A program made the position numbers and the translations under genes. Positions 45,046 through 57,445 of a stretch of 64,000 nt of DNA are shown here, one piece after another. The DNA lies in NCBI GenBank assembly GCA_944739405.2, contig OX123182.2:17929326-17993325 (forward strand). The letters are read 5' to 3'. The notes beneath the pieces were generated by a model. It did no database searches. It saw nothing but the letters and a program-made list of their open reading frames with translations, and was not told the DNA's origin. This stretch comes from Euclidia mi (lineage: Eukaryota > Arthropoda > Insecta > Lepidoptera > Erebidae). Numbering within the stretch: the stretch's first letter is position 1; every line of letters begins with the position of its first letter.

Positions 45046-46912
45046 TTTCAAAACATAGGTGCACCTTTGAAAATGCTCACTTTCAATCAATATACATATT
45101 GGACGTTACTGCCGTGACATAAAATTGCGCTTACTTTTACGAGCGATCGAGATGACGGGTGTCAGATCCACCCTACTCATGTAAAAAAATTCTCGTGAGC
45201 AAAATCGCAGTAGCTGCACATAATAATATTTTCTTTCAACTACGCAGCAATTTAATTATATTCACTACAAAACCGTTCACAAAGGACGTGCTTTTTGCTT
45301 CGGCCCAAACAGTGCAGAAATGTTACCACAGTTGCACTGTTTTACATTACTGCACTGTTTAACTAAATGTTTTTACATCCTACGTGTAAAAATGTAACAT
45401 GCGAGACTTGGTTTATAGAGAAGAAAATAGCTACTATTTGCCCTGCAGTGGGACACGATAAGCTGCAAATAATAATAAATGCGGACCTAAGAACATCCCA
45501 CACAGTCAAATGCAAATATAAAACTATCACTTTCACATTTCTACGAGAGCTAGCTGCAAATCTTTTTCAGGCTTAGCAGGCGTAAAAGTACAATAAAGTT
45601 TATAGTTACTTTCGTTGGTTAAAGTTTAGAACACTATATCCCATATATGCCCAGAACTATTTAGGTCTCAGATTTTTATGAAATTCGGCATATTTACTCT
45701 ATAAAGGTCTATAATCACAAACCAAGATGAGTTTTTTGATTTCAGTGTTTGTAACTATGTTTTTTTTAGTCGGTCGTAAACGACCGCCTGGGCATATATG
45801 AGACTAGAAAATAAGTTTTTATAGTATGCAGTGTGTTCAAATAAAAGTAGTGTTTATTGTAGAATCAGTTTATAAAATTGAACAAATTATAGCAAACAGT
45901 ATGTAATAATCATATTTGGTTTATTAAGGAACTTAAATAATAACATAGTACAATTTAGGCATGAAATCCTGCAAAACACTTGTCATGGAGATTCACACCG
46001 CACTTGCTGCATTTCTTCACAGTTTTGTTTTTGCATACTGCACAATTTCTCCGAATCTGACCGGTGAGGATCAAATGCTCAGCACCATGTCGCCTTACAC
46101 TGAGTGGTACATTAGAGGGCAATGGGCATGTTGAAGGTCCAGACTGAGTTCGAGGAAATCCATATTTTAAAAGTAAATTTCTAGCAATTGACCATCGAAA
46201 CTCCAAAGTGTCTACAGATGTTCCAAGTGATCTCGCTAGTAAGGCAGAGTTATTGATGGTGACATCAATCAACCATGTCAAAATACATGAGTACAATTTT
46301 TTTCCTCGAATGGCAATTCGATAAGCCCCTAAGTTAGCGTCTAATCGGTCTACGCCACCCATATATTTATTGTACTGGTAGACTACGTTGGGCTGATCAA
46401 TTTCAATTCTCTGTTTTTGAGTTACTGAGTACCGACGAGCTTTTTGAATCGGGTTCACTCCGAATTCGTTTGAAACTATAGTCGTATTTTTAATTAGACG
46501 AAGCCAATTGACAGTAGCTAATGTCACTTTGTAAAATAATGTTGTCATATTTAAAGTAATAGTGATGCGTTTAGTTCTCGTTCAATCAGATGAACGAACA
46601 TTGAGTGTGAATAGTTAATCATTTCAAACTATAAAAGAATATTATGTCTATATTACAATAAAAGTGCTCTGATATAAGTTACTACTAGTTATGTAAGTAG
46701 TATTAATTGTTATATTTTATACATCTACAGGATGTAAAAAGACCCTTAACGAAAACTGAAATTCCATGTTGTACCAATCACTACGAACATTTTTTACTTC
46801 GGCACCATACCTGGGAAATTACTGGTTCAGGAGATAGTTAGTTGGACAGGTGTTTTCTGCACTTAGCCACTTAATTGGGCCATTGTGCGTTAGCAGTGAC
46901 ACCGTTGTCGCC

Positions 46913-47510
46913 TGCTACTCATACCATGTAAGCTCCTTCCAGAAGGCCATGAGTTGACCAGTATTGCGTATGGCTTCGCTCATGGTTCTGGGGTTGTTCA
47001 GGAACCTCGTCCGTTGGTCGCTCACGCTGGTACAATGTAGGATCACATGAGCGGGTGTTTCTTTGGTCTCCATGCAGCCCCTACATGGTGGGTTGTCCGT
47101 GACGCCGATGTTGTAGAGATGCTTGTTTAGTGGACAGTGGCCGGTTATTATGCCAGTCAGATGCTTGAGTGTTTTCCTGTTGGAGTGCAACAGTTTTTGC
47201 GAGAGTCGTTTATCTAATTGGAGAAAGGCATCTTTAGATTGCCTATACTCTTTTAACTCTGCCCACTCTTTTTCGTGTTGTTGTAGGGTTCTCTCGCGTA
47301 ACCATGTTCTTAGTTGGTTGAAAGGTATCGGAACAATTGGTTCAGGTCCCAGAGTTGTTGTGTCCGATCCTTTCCTTGCCAGTTGGTCTGCTGCGTCATT
47401 GCCGTGGAGTCACTGTGTCCTCGTATCCACTGGAGCGTGACCCGATTCCTCGCTGCAGTTTTCTGCAGCTCTTGGTGGTTCAGGAGAATTTGAGGCTCTA
47501 AGTTAGAATG
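46913..47510 (-). pseudogene. LINE 3' fragment: RNase H end and CCHC-like C-terminus
   Basis: Read leftward from about 47510: LLNHQELQKTAARNRVTLQWIRGHS, a frameshift, then GNDAADQLARKGSD (an RNase H motif with its Asp), a linker, and LTGIITGHCPLNKHLYNIG followed by CRGCMETKETPAHVILHC. This order is the C-terminal end of LINEs that carry RNase H (I/R1/Jockey group). The frame stops at 46915. Endonuclease and RT are absent. It lies wholly inside the TA-flanked element. Confidence 0.85.
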
Positions 47511-47791
47511 GAATGTTTCTAATTAAGTACAAAATCGATGCATTTACCCCGCCAAGATGTTCGCTAGATGCCCTATGACCCCATGGATAGGTAGATATTT
47601 CGAGCATTGAACGCGCGCGCTTTAAATTGCGGTTTAAAAAATGTGAAAACTTAAAAAAAGTCGTTTCCCAGGTATTATTTTTGGTTAGTATGACTTGGCA
47701 TGATGTCCACAACGAGTAAACTTCGGCTTGGTGATGGGTCTTGGGACACCCTGTATAGTTTCAACTACATGATGTATTGAAAATAGAACAG

Positions 47792-47833
47792 TCTTACAGG
47801 TTTCCTCGCAATGTTTTCCTTAATGTTTAAATC
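47792..47833 (-). repeat. SINE family 2, short internal fragment
   Basis: cttacaggtttcctcgcaatg and ttttccttaatg match, inverted, the middle of SINE family 2 (41790-41815). Confidence 0.5.
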
Positions 47834-49401
47834 ACTCGGTAGGTACTCTCACTGTACCTATTCAGTATAGGTAAATACTATAGGAACATAGTCTTCGAAA
47901 ACTATAACACCGTACCCGATATCGGCCGTTCGGCACACTAACTATTCACTAGACAATCGATGCAATTTCATTCATACAAGAGATTTTTCAATCATTCACT
48001 TTGTCACAACACTATTTTTATTTCATCATAAACTGACAACACAGCAAACGTCAGTTGACTTCGTCTAATAAAAAATACGACTATAGCGTGACTACGTTGT
48101 TATCATTCCAACGAACGGCACAGATGTTATCATTTTTATCCAGTCGGTAGTCATAAGATCCGCTTGGTTCTTTTTTGAAAAACTTGACATCTTTCAGGGG
48201 GCATTTGTCTACTCTGTTCTGCCTTGCTGTGCCTGTAACTTTCACATTCTTGTCCTGCAACTTGCTCAGTAGAGAAGGTGATGTAAAAAAATTATCACAA
48301 AAAAACAGAAAAGGTATGTTCAGGGAAGGCTTCTTTTACGGATTCTGTCAAACTTGTAACACCATGCTCGCCCAGCCCAACGTCTCTTACTTCAGATCGT
48401 CCTTGATACAAGTCAGCTCGAAGGCAATTACCCAAACGAGTGGCTGCCACCCATGCCTTGAATCCAAATCTGATGGGTTTACCATGAATATGCTGCTTAC
48501 ATCCATGTCTACCAAAATACATAATCATGGACTCATAATACTGAAACATTTTTCTATGGGTGCGTAAACTACAAATTTCGCATTGAGAAGATCGAACAAA
48601 GGTCGTACCTTTGCCATTTTATCCCCAGGTTGTAAATTGCCGTTATCTGCAACATGTAAAAAACGAAATATTTCTTCAAACCTGTTCCTTCTCATAGATT
48701 TGACTATCAAGACGTTTTGAGTATCTTCGTTTGTTTCCCAGTACATTCTACGTCTAGGTAGAGGGGCGTAACCGCTCAAAATCAGGATCCCGATAAAACA
48801 ATACATTTCATCTGCAGATAGACTGAAATTAGAGTTTGGATCACGACTGATAGCGTACATGACTGAATGTCTTACTATGTGAATAATTACTTCTTCATTG
48901 AAAAATAATTGAAAAAAATCCACTGGGTCGCTATCTTTCGACACTGGCAAATCTGGCCTTGGTGGAGGCGATGACCACTCATTCTCAGTTGGCCGCAAAT
49001 GTAGTTTGACCCAGCGACGTGGTCTGGGAATAGCCCCTCTATTACTGTTTGATGTAGACGTCGACGAACTTGGTGCAGCAGTGGAGTCAGTTGATATTAC
49101 TTGATGCTGGTCTACTAGAATCTCTTCTACAGAATCATCGACGGCGTTGTTGAAAACCAACTCAGCTGGAGCAAGTAATTGGTGCCTGTTCAGTCGGTCA
49201 ATATTTTAACAGTCTTCATCCCCGGAGTCACCGTCAGATATTCCGCCATCCTGAGGTGGATCCAGGAAGACATCGATATTTTGGAAGTCAGCATTATCGT
49301 CCAACTCTTCTAAGTAGTTGGCTATTTCGTTTGTTGAAAGCACGCGGCGAGACCTAGTCAACAAACAATCATAGGTTTACTATACAGTACAGTGATCAAA
49401 T

Positions 49402-52400
49402 ATGCCCAGCCGGTCGTTATCGACCAACAAACATTTTCTAACAAATAACAGAGCACATATTTATATTTTCTTATTATATATATTATTTGACTCCAATTAT
49501 AATCTCTCACATGACATGTTTTCTTACATATATGGTAAAATAAGCAATAATGGCCTGCAGAATATATATAAAAATGTTATGCAACGTATACTTGTCGACT
49601 TGACTACATTTTCATACAACATGGACACTAAATGTGACACTGCAATATCGCCAACTGCAGTGAATTTTGCGGATGACGCTCGATCTGCTATACCCAACTC
49701 ACATACTAGTGATGAGCATATAATTACAGAACAATCTGAATCAGTTTTTCGTAAAATCTAACCATTTAAACATATTGCACCAAAACATTAATGGCGTTAT
49801 AAGTAAGTCAGATCTTTTAACTCTAAATCTTAATTATCTTCAAGAAAAAGGTAGCTTGGCTGAAATAGTATGTTTAACCGAGCACAATATGTTAAAAGGT
49901 GACACCAAATTACTGTTCATAGAAAATTACGTACTTGCAGCCTCGTTCTGTCGTAAAAACCGTCGCGGCGGTGCCTGTATATTGGTTCACAATCATAATG
50001 AGTTTAAGACTTTAAATTCTATAGAAAGATATGGCGTTTCTGGTATTATTGAATGCTGTGTTATTGAACTTACATTACATAGTCTAATAGTAGTATGTAT
50101 TTACAGACCACCACGAAACAATACACAAAATATTGATGACTTTTTTGCTATACTTGACGATATACTTGTTACATTATGCTTCATATATACATACATACAT
50201 ACATATCGTCACGCCTTTTATCCCCGAAGGGGTAGGCAGAGGTGTATTTCTACACCCACTTTTCGCCAGATATACTTTAGTCCCACGTAATAAGGGGCGA
50301 GCCTATTGCCGTACCGGGCACATTTCCAGACTCCGTGCTGCTACTGAGAATTTTGTGACAGAAAAACCCAATAACACTGCCCGACCCAGGAATCGAACCC
50401 GGGACCTCCCGATCCCACGTGCACATTTATGCCGCGAGACCAACGAGGCAGCTTCACTACGAAAAAAATAATTATATGTGGCGATTTTAACATAAACACG
50501 TTAAAAAAGAGCAAATTAACTAACATGCTAAATCAAACAATCTTAGGTTATAACCTTAAATTGGCCATTAATGAGCCTACACGCCTTGCAAGCGGTACTT
50601 GTTTAGACAACTTTATACATAATATTAGGGGGAGTAAGTACACAGTTTTCGAATTTGCTCTGTCTGATCATTCAAGCCAAATGTTAACATGCAAGGTCAA
50701 ACAAACGTGTTCTCTGTCATATTGGTCAGTAAAAAGTAGAGATTACAATAAAGAAAACATAAAAAAGTTCAATCAATGTTTACAATCAATTACATTTAAC
50801 GAAGTTTACAAAACGACTGATCCAAATTACGCATTCGACTATTTTCACGATTTATTTATTTTATTTTATAATCTATGTTTTCCACATATATTAACAAAAA
50901 GAACACCTCGCAAAAAGCCTGCCTGGATCTCAAAAGGTATTAAGATATGTGCAAAACAAAAAAGACATTTACTTTGGCAATATAGAAAACATCCGACATT
51001 ACACAACAGAAATTTGTTCAAATGTTATACAAAACGTTTAAACAAAATTATAAAGTTAACACAAAAGGCACAAAATAACTATAAAATCGAAACAGCTTCA
51101 AATAAATGTAGAGCTACTTGGTCGATCATCAATTATAATAACAAAAATATTATTAAAGAAGAAATCAGACATATTAACAAAAATGGCGTGATCATTGATA
51201 ACCCGAAAGATATCGCAGAGTTATTTAATAATTATAGGTGGAGATAACAGTAACCTAAGAACTAATAACTTTAAGTATAAACTACCAAATTCTTATAACT
51301 CATTATTTATGAACCCAACTACTCCTTTCGAAATTAATAATATTATTAATTCATTGAAAAATACAAAGAGCACAGGCTATGATGACGTTAGCACAAAGAT
51401 ATTAAAAAATGTGTCAACCACTATTGCACCCGTTTTATCATACATAGTGAATTTAAGCGTATCTGCTGGAGTATTTCCAAATAAATTAAAAAAGACTGTA
51501 GTTAAACCAGTATTTAAGAAAAATGACAAGAGCGATGTTGCAAATTATAGGCCGATAGCGCTCATACCAACATTTTCAAAAATTTTTGAGAAAGTCAAAA
51601 GTCATAGTCTTAATGATTTCTTTGAAAAAAATAAAATATTTACAGAGAAACAAGTCGGCTTTCGCAAGAATAAAAGCATTAACCTAGCTGTCTTTAATTT
51701 TCTACAAAGTATAATGTCAGGTCTTAACAATAAGCACTTAGTATCTGCTCTTTACATGGATTTAACTAAAGCTTTTGACTATGTTAATCACGGCATCCTC
51801 TTAAATAAATTAGAAGCATATGGAGTTCGGGAAAATGTTCTCAATCTCCTAAAATCATATTTAATAAATCGCCAATAATGTACACAAATTACTCGCATTT
51901 GCCAAAAAACTCATAGACAAATAGTACATTCTTCTCCATATAGTGAAGTAACTCAAGGAGTTCCTCAGGGAAGTATTCTCGGGCCCTTGTTGTTTATTGT
52001 CTATATTAATGACTTACCAAACTATATAAATCAAGACATGGTATTATTTGCAGACGATAGCACAGTGATGTTTAGAAGTTCAAGTACAAATCAAATGATA
52101 TCTGACATAAATCAAACACTACACATAATAATTCAATGGTTATCAAATAATAATTTATTAATTAATCTGAATAAAACCAATTTAATGACATTTAGAAATA
52201 ATAATTTAATAAATCTTAATATAAGCTACAATGGACAACAAATTGATTTAGTTGAAAATGTAAAATTTTTGGGTCTCAATCTTGACTCAAAATTAAATTG
52301 GAAATCTCAAGTAGAAGATTTTTGTACCAAACTCCACCAATTCTCTTATGCCCTGTATAGACTAGGATCAGTTGTGAATCAGTCTGCTGTCATCGCTGCG

Positions 52401-53165
52401 TATCATGGTTACGTAGAATCAGTACTAAGGTATGGTGTTATCTTTTGGGGTAACTCGGTGGACAATGAGATGTTATTTAGAGCCCAGAAGAGATGTATAA
52501 GGGCCATTGTGAAGTTGAAACAGACAGATAGCTGTAAACCCTTTTTTATGAGTTTGAAACTATTAACGCTTCCATGCCTCTATATCTATGAGATCGCTGT
52601 CGTTGTTATAACTCATAATTATTTATTTGAACGCTTAAATAGTAAGCGTAATAATCACAAAGTATGTTTTCCATCAAACAAAACAGCGCAATTTAGCAAT
52701 AGTGTATTCTGTATGGCCCCTCGAATTTATAACCATTTACCCTTAAACATATTAAGATGCTCCAACATAGATAAATTTAAAGCATTATTGAAACAATTTC
52801 TTATTAATAAGGCATACTACAGTATTAAAGAATTTCTCGAAGACAAATATGATATTTAATAATTTGCTGTGACATGTAACCAAATTGACTTTCCATATAT
52901 AATAATATAACCTTGATTGACTTATTTGATTGTATTAATTTTAATTTTATTTTTTTGACATGTGTACTTTATATATAACTAGACTAAATATTATTATCTC
53001 AATAGGTTTTATATAACCATAATAAAATAATATATGATGAACATTGCATGCCAAATGGCAGAATATAGCTGCACTAATGTTTGTTCTGTGACTGACAAAA
53101 AAACTATGTAAACATCTATGTATCACCTATATTCGCAATAAATTATTTGAATTTGAATTTGAATT
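49402..53165 (+). pseudogene. Nearly complete CR1/Jockey-superfamily LINE with a SINE inside
   Basis: After a possible upstream frame (49402-49761) the endonuclease begins at about 49765 (LHQNINGVISKSDLL, CLTEHN, GGACILV, VCIYRPPR). It is interrupted at 50183 by a SINE and resumes at 50457 (KKIIICGDFNIN, FALSDHSSQ). One frameshift lies near 51235. The reverse transcriptase follows: KSTGYDDVS, NYRPIALIP, EKQVGFRKNKS, the ALYMDLTKAFD block, then an in-frame TAA at 51876-51878. Next are EVTQGVPQGSILGPLLF and catalytic FADDS near 52048-52062. The frame ends at 52859. The 3' UTR ends in aataaattatttgaatttgaattt. Lesions are few: one SINE, one stop, one or two shifts. Confidence 0.93.
50184..50450 (-). 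repeat. SINE family 1, full-length copy inserted in the LINE endonuclease
   Basis: It is nearly identical to 9690-9963 in inverse orientation: tatg-repeat tail at the left, ggtaggcagaggtgtatttc, ggggcgagcctattgcc, and a tRNA-like head with GGAATCGAACCCGGG at the right. gcttca flanks it at 50178-50183 and 50451-50456 as a short TSD. SINE plus one TSD copy is 273 bp, a multiple of three, so the LINE frame is the same on both sides. Confidence 0.92.
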
Positions 53166-53173
53166 CAATCTAA

Positions 53174-53640
53174 TGCTCCTGCTACACCTGCGTCTTAACG
53201 CGTTAATTAGCGCGTTAATTTAGGCGCTACGTAGATGTGGCCAACGTTTTAACGCGTTAAAGTACTAACTGCATTACTAATGGCGTTAAACGTTAAGCGA
53301 TAGCTCGGGTGTCGGTTTTTTGGACTGGTCAAAGGGTTTAGCGCGTAGTTTAACGAGCTAAGTGATGTTGGCTACATTAACGCCGTCTCATTCGACGGGA
53401 TGCGCGCGCAAAGTAAGGACTGTTTAATTTACAATTCGAAATTAGAACCTTTAAGTAGCGTGCATATTCGTTTTTAAAGGTTCGTTTTTTTTAAAGTCCT
53501 TAACGTGTGAATTCACAAGGAATTAACGCTTAACGGCATTGTAACCTTAATGTAGCCAAGGCGCATTTTTAACTCGTTAATTAACGCGTAGTTGGCCATT
53601 GCCATCAAACGTTAACGCTAACGCAGGTGTAGCAGTAGCA
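53174..53640. mobile_element. 467-bp MITE with TAA duplication and repeated TTAACGCGTTAA words
   Basis: The ends are TGCTCCTGCTACACCTGCG and, inverted, TGCTACTGCTACACCTGCG (18 of 19). TAA lies outside both ends (53171-53173 and 53641-53643), the TWA pattern of PIF/Harbinger. The interior has repeated palindromic cgcgttaa/ttaacgcg words near both ends (53194, 53209, 53253, 53580 and others). No ORF. It sits a few bases beyond the LINE 3' tail. Confidence 0.88.
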
Positions 53641-53643
53641 TAA

Positions 53644-54760
53644 TAACAAAAAAAAAACAAAAAAAATGTTTTTGAACCATAAACAAATAATCCATGACCG
53701 ATACTTTTTTGACTAAATGTATTTTCTTAGCTATGCTTGATAAAGGACTTATATAAGAGTCAACCTAAATTTAATTCGTTTATTTCAGTCCAATGCAAAT
53801 AAAATCTAAAAGCATTTAAATCCAAAGTAACTACAGCATTAACTTTTTAACTGTATAAGGGGCGAAGAAGACTTCTTTATCTTTTTGATGCTTCAGTTGG
53901 ATGATGCTCCTTTATTGACATGTTTGCCTGGTACTACGACGATCGTAAAGCCTCTTTGATTACCAGGGGCCCAGCGGATACTAAGACTAAGAGGTATGCG
54001 TTGATTGTAGTAATAAATACTGGAGAATAAAGTTAACAGTAAAATTGATGATCGTTTTTACAGTTTTCGAAGTATTTTTATTAGGATAGAGGCTGTCATT
54101 ACCGAATCAATGAAAATATTATTCTAGCTAAAATAAGGACCCAGCCTCGTAGAGTGCATTTTTATTTGAAAGCGAAAACGTGCACAGCAAATCAGATGAA
54201 TAAAAGCCAGCTCAAAAATCTGTCATAGATGTTTTTTGTGTCTTGAAAATTCCTTGTAGGACTAGAAAGATCTTCAGTCCCATAACTAGCCACCGTGCAA
54301 GCTCCTCTAGGCTAGGCTATCCTGGTTACTAAGATTATTTTTACTAATCAATACATTTTCAACTCAGCAACTGCCATGTCAATCACAAAGGCCATATTTT
54401 TATCAACAAAACTAATTAGTATCCTTACATTTCGCGTTTGTACAATAAGAAATTCCCGCGATCTCACAGAGACGTAACCCGTATTCCAAGAAATGCAATC
54501 CACACGAACAAGATAGGGTGAACTGCACAATTGCCGTGCCAAGTCCAAATGGATAAGTAACTCGCAGAGTTGGAATTAGCGTTCGGCGATCGGTCGAAAG
54601 TTTTAATTAGTACGAGATCCAATTGTAGTACAGTTTGAGCTTTTGATTCTACGTAACCTCGGGTGGGGGTTCCTATTCAGACGCCGGTTTAGCTAATTAT
54701 AATTACTATAATTTCGTTCCATTGTATGCTTCGGGTTAATTAATGGTTATTTAGTAAGGC
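53644..54760. other. Unassigned stretch
   Basis: No gene recognised on either strand. Confidence 0.3.
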
Positions 54761-54769
54761 AGATTGGTT

Positions 54770-55578
54770 TTTTTGCAGGAGATGGTAGCAATCATGCATG
54801 GTGCGTTAGAGAGGAAAGGAATGAAAGTGAATGTAAGTAAAACGAAAGTTATGGTTTTTGAAAAGGAGGAATGCGTTACGGCTTGTAATGTTTTGATCGA
54901 TGGACAGCGAGTGGAACAAGTGAATGAGTTTGTTTACTTAGATACGTTGTTTACAAGAGATGGCAAGAATGAAGAAGATATTGAAAGGAGAGTTAATGCA
55001 GGTAATAGTGTGAATGGAGCTCTGAAAGCGTTTATGAACAGTCAAAACGTGTCCAAAAAGGCACGTTTGGCTGTACATAGAGGCGTGTTAGTGCCTACCC
55101 TTATGTATGGTAGTGAAAGTTGGGTATGGCAGAAGAGATTTGAAAGTAAAATAAATGCTGTAGAAATGAGAGCACTGAGAAGTATGTGTGGTGTGTCTTT
55201 GACCGACAGAGTAAAGAATTGTGTGATACGAGAGTGGTGTGGGGTAAAAGAAGATGTAGTGACAAGCATTGAGAAAGGCATGTTAAGATGGTTTGGGCAC
55301 ATGGAGAGGATGGATGACGATAGACTGACAAAGATATATAAGGCAAGTGTGAATGGAACAGGACAAAGGGGAAGACCTAGGCGGACGTTCTCTGACCAGA
55401 TTGGAGACATCCTGAAAAAAGGACAAGTCAGAAGTACCCTTAACAGAAGAGCATGCATGAGAAACTTGATGGGAGTGAGTGAAGCAAGTGAGGTATGTCA
55501 GGATCGTTGCAAATGGCGTTCCGTAGTCTCTGCCTACCCCTCCGGGAAACAGGCGTGAGTCTATGTATGTATGTATGT
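54770..55578 (+). pseudogene. 5'-truncated LINE: open C-terminal polyprotein fragment with 9-bp TSD
   Basis: A 264-residue frame without lesions runs to a stop at 55556-55558. It begins just after the RT catalytic box (EMVAIMHGALERKGMKVNVSKTKVMVFE). It then has QVNEFVYLDTLFTRDGK, VHRGVLVPTLMYGSESWVWQ, LRSMCGVSLTDRVKN, MLRWFGHMERM, GQRGRPRRTFSDQIGD, RRACMRNLMGV and SAYPSGKQA. The untranslated tail is very short, ending gtgagtctatgtatgtatg. The repeat agattggtt flanks it at 54761-54769 and 55579-55587. The absence of stops suggests a recent insertion. The family matches 62728-63445. Confidence 0.92.
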
Positions 55579-55587
55579 AGATTGGTT

Positions 55588-57445
55588 CAAGTTTAACAGT
55601 GTTTTATAATAAGTGTTAAATTGAAAGGATGACGCAGTGTAGTTATCTTACAGTTCTCTTTCTGAATTGTTGTTTTACATGATTGTGATAAAAACATGTA
55701 GGTATGTAGAAAGATAAAAAATCTGTGTCATGTTTTATGTTTCTTATCATAGATAACGTCATTTAAATGCCGAGATATCACTAAAATTCTCTCGGGTTTT
55801 GTTATTGAAGCTTGCGTGCCTAACTTATGTGCTTAAGTGTACATTTATCATACGGGCGTTAGCAATAACATACATATAAAAAATTCATTTCATTTCTTTT
55901 ATTCAGTTTGTAAACATAGGTATTTATGTACAGATAGATACACACAGATGTTAACATGGTAAAAGTGCTAACTATGTTTTGCCGATGCTTGGCGTACAAA
56001 ATGTCATATGGAATTATATAAAAGGTTTCAATATTCGGATTACAATTTAAACAATAATGCTATTATAAATACTTAAACCAAAATAATATGAATTTAAATG
56101 TCGGAACAACTTAATCATAAGGTTGAAATGTCAGATTACATAAAAATATAAAAATAATAATACTCAATAATTTAGTCCATACAAGATATCATAAGGTCCA
56201 TTAATAAGTCGGCCCTTCATACCTCTGATTATCCATTATAAATTATCTTAACTTATAATCTTATTAACTTTCATTTATTCTCACAAACAATACAGCAATC
56301 CACCCAGAAGTCAAACCCAGAACCCCCTAATCCGCCATAAACGTAAAAAGCGAAATCAACGAAGCAATCCATACAATTACGTCTTCTCAAAGCGTCTCCC
56401 CATTCGCCGTAACTGTTTGGCCTACGAATGACTTCCAAATTAACCAAAACAGTGAACCTGTAGAATTAAATAAGCCAATGGTAGTTTCAACTCAAAAACG
56501 TAAAAAGTCTTTAAGAAAATAAATTACTCTTAAGGGTCCAAATTAGGAGCATTTACCCTTTTTATTGCGTACTATCGGCATCGGCTTCAGGGAATAGACC
56601 TATTTGTAAGGTCTGGTGCGACTGTAAAAAAATCTGGCTCTTAAAATAGGACTATCGTTTGAATCTCCAATATTCGAAGGCAAACCTTCAATAGTTCTAG
56701 ATTAAAGCTATGAAATTGGGGACTGACGTTTGTATTACCAGAACAAACTTGTCTTACGAATGTTGTGATTGGTCTGGTGTTGGGGTAAGCTTTCTATTAG
56801 ACTATCTAAAGAAAGAGTGTATCAATCAGTAAAGAGCAAGTAAGTAAGCAATCATTCTTTAATTCTTAAATGAGCAATACCCAGAGCTGCAATAATTCTT
56901 CATCACTACATAGTATAAAACAAAGTCTGTCTTCTGTTTGTCTGTCCCTATGTATGCTTAAATCTTAAAAACTACGCAACGGATATTAATGCGGTTTTTT
57001 TAATAGATAGAATGATTCAAGAGGAATCATCATTACGTGTAATCGACGCGGGTGAAGCCGCTGACGACGTCTTGATCGTTTAAATAATATTTTTAGTTTT
57101 ACTTCGGCACTACAATAAAATCCTGTGCCGCAGTAACCTTTAAAATCATCAACGAGAAAGCCAAGAACATGCAGTACTTTGATAATTTCATAAAACCGCG
57201 ACACAAATTCGCACTGCCATTCAACTAACGCCATACGTGCAATTAAATATTTGTTTGTATTGAGACAGGTAAAAATATTTTGCATCCGGGCACCTCTCTA
57301 AACGGGTAACGGATGGGTATCCCCATCGAATATCTATACACATAAATAAAATTGGAGTGTCTGTGTGTAATATTAAAATAACCGCTTTTTATTAAATGCA
57401 CGGATTAATACACGGTTCATATACCGAAATTAGATTTTTTACAAT
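55588..57445. other. Unassigned stretch with dispersed-repeat pieces
   Basis: 56930-57090 (cttaaaaactacgcaacgg, aatagatagaatgattcaagagg, gacgcgggtgaagccgctg) reads like a common lepidopteran dispersed repeat. The rest is AT-rich without features. Confidence 0.35.

Larger units (their letters stand above)
46479..48083. mobile_element. TA-flanked TIR element inserted in the piggyBac-like gene
   Basis: The ends are TAGTCGTATTTTTAATTAG at the left (46479 on) and, inverted, TAGTCGTATTTTTTATTAG at the right (ending 48083). The inverted similarity extends about 35 bp. TA flanks both sides (46477-46478 and 48084-48085). Removing the element leaves the transposase frame continuous across the site, which confirms the boundaries. 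A TA duplication suits Tc1/mariner-type elements. No transposase of its own is visible. Inside, imperfect inverted ends acaggatgta (about 46727) and acaccctgta (about 47746) suggest a further nested element. Confidence 0.85.
45600..49400 (-). pseudogene. piggyBac-like transposase gene, broken and split by a 1.6-kb insertion
   Basis: Read leftward from about 49360, an acidic N-terminus (EIANYLEELDDNADFQNIDVF) is interrupted by an in-frame TAA near 49205. It continues with QLLAPAELVFNN and the DDE_Tnp_1_7 domain to 48549 (YWETNEDTQNVLIV, FEEIFRFLHVADNGN). A one-base frameshift follows at about 48548. Next is ESMIMYFGRHGCKQHIHGKP, where the Asp expected just before ESM is Tyr. A second shift near 48300 precedes CDNFFTSPSLL (second Asp kept) and RWNDNNVVTL (third Asp kept). 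After the insertion, the frame resumes at about 46475 with SNEFGVNPIQKARRYS, YNKYMGGVDRLD and a C-terminal Cys/His cluster CAVCKNKTVKKCSKCG. Subterminal repeats ggtcg-taa-acgacc lie at 45770-45785 and, related, near 49411-49426. It is inactive. Confidence 0.9.
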
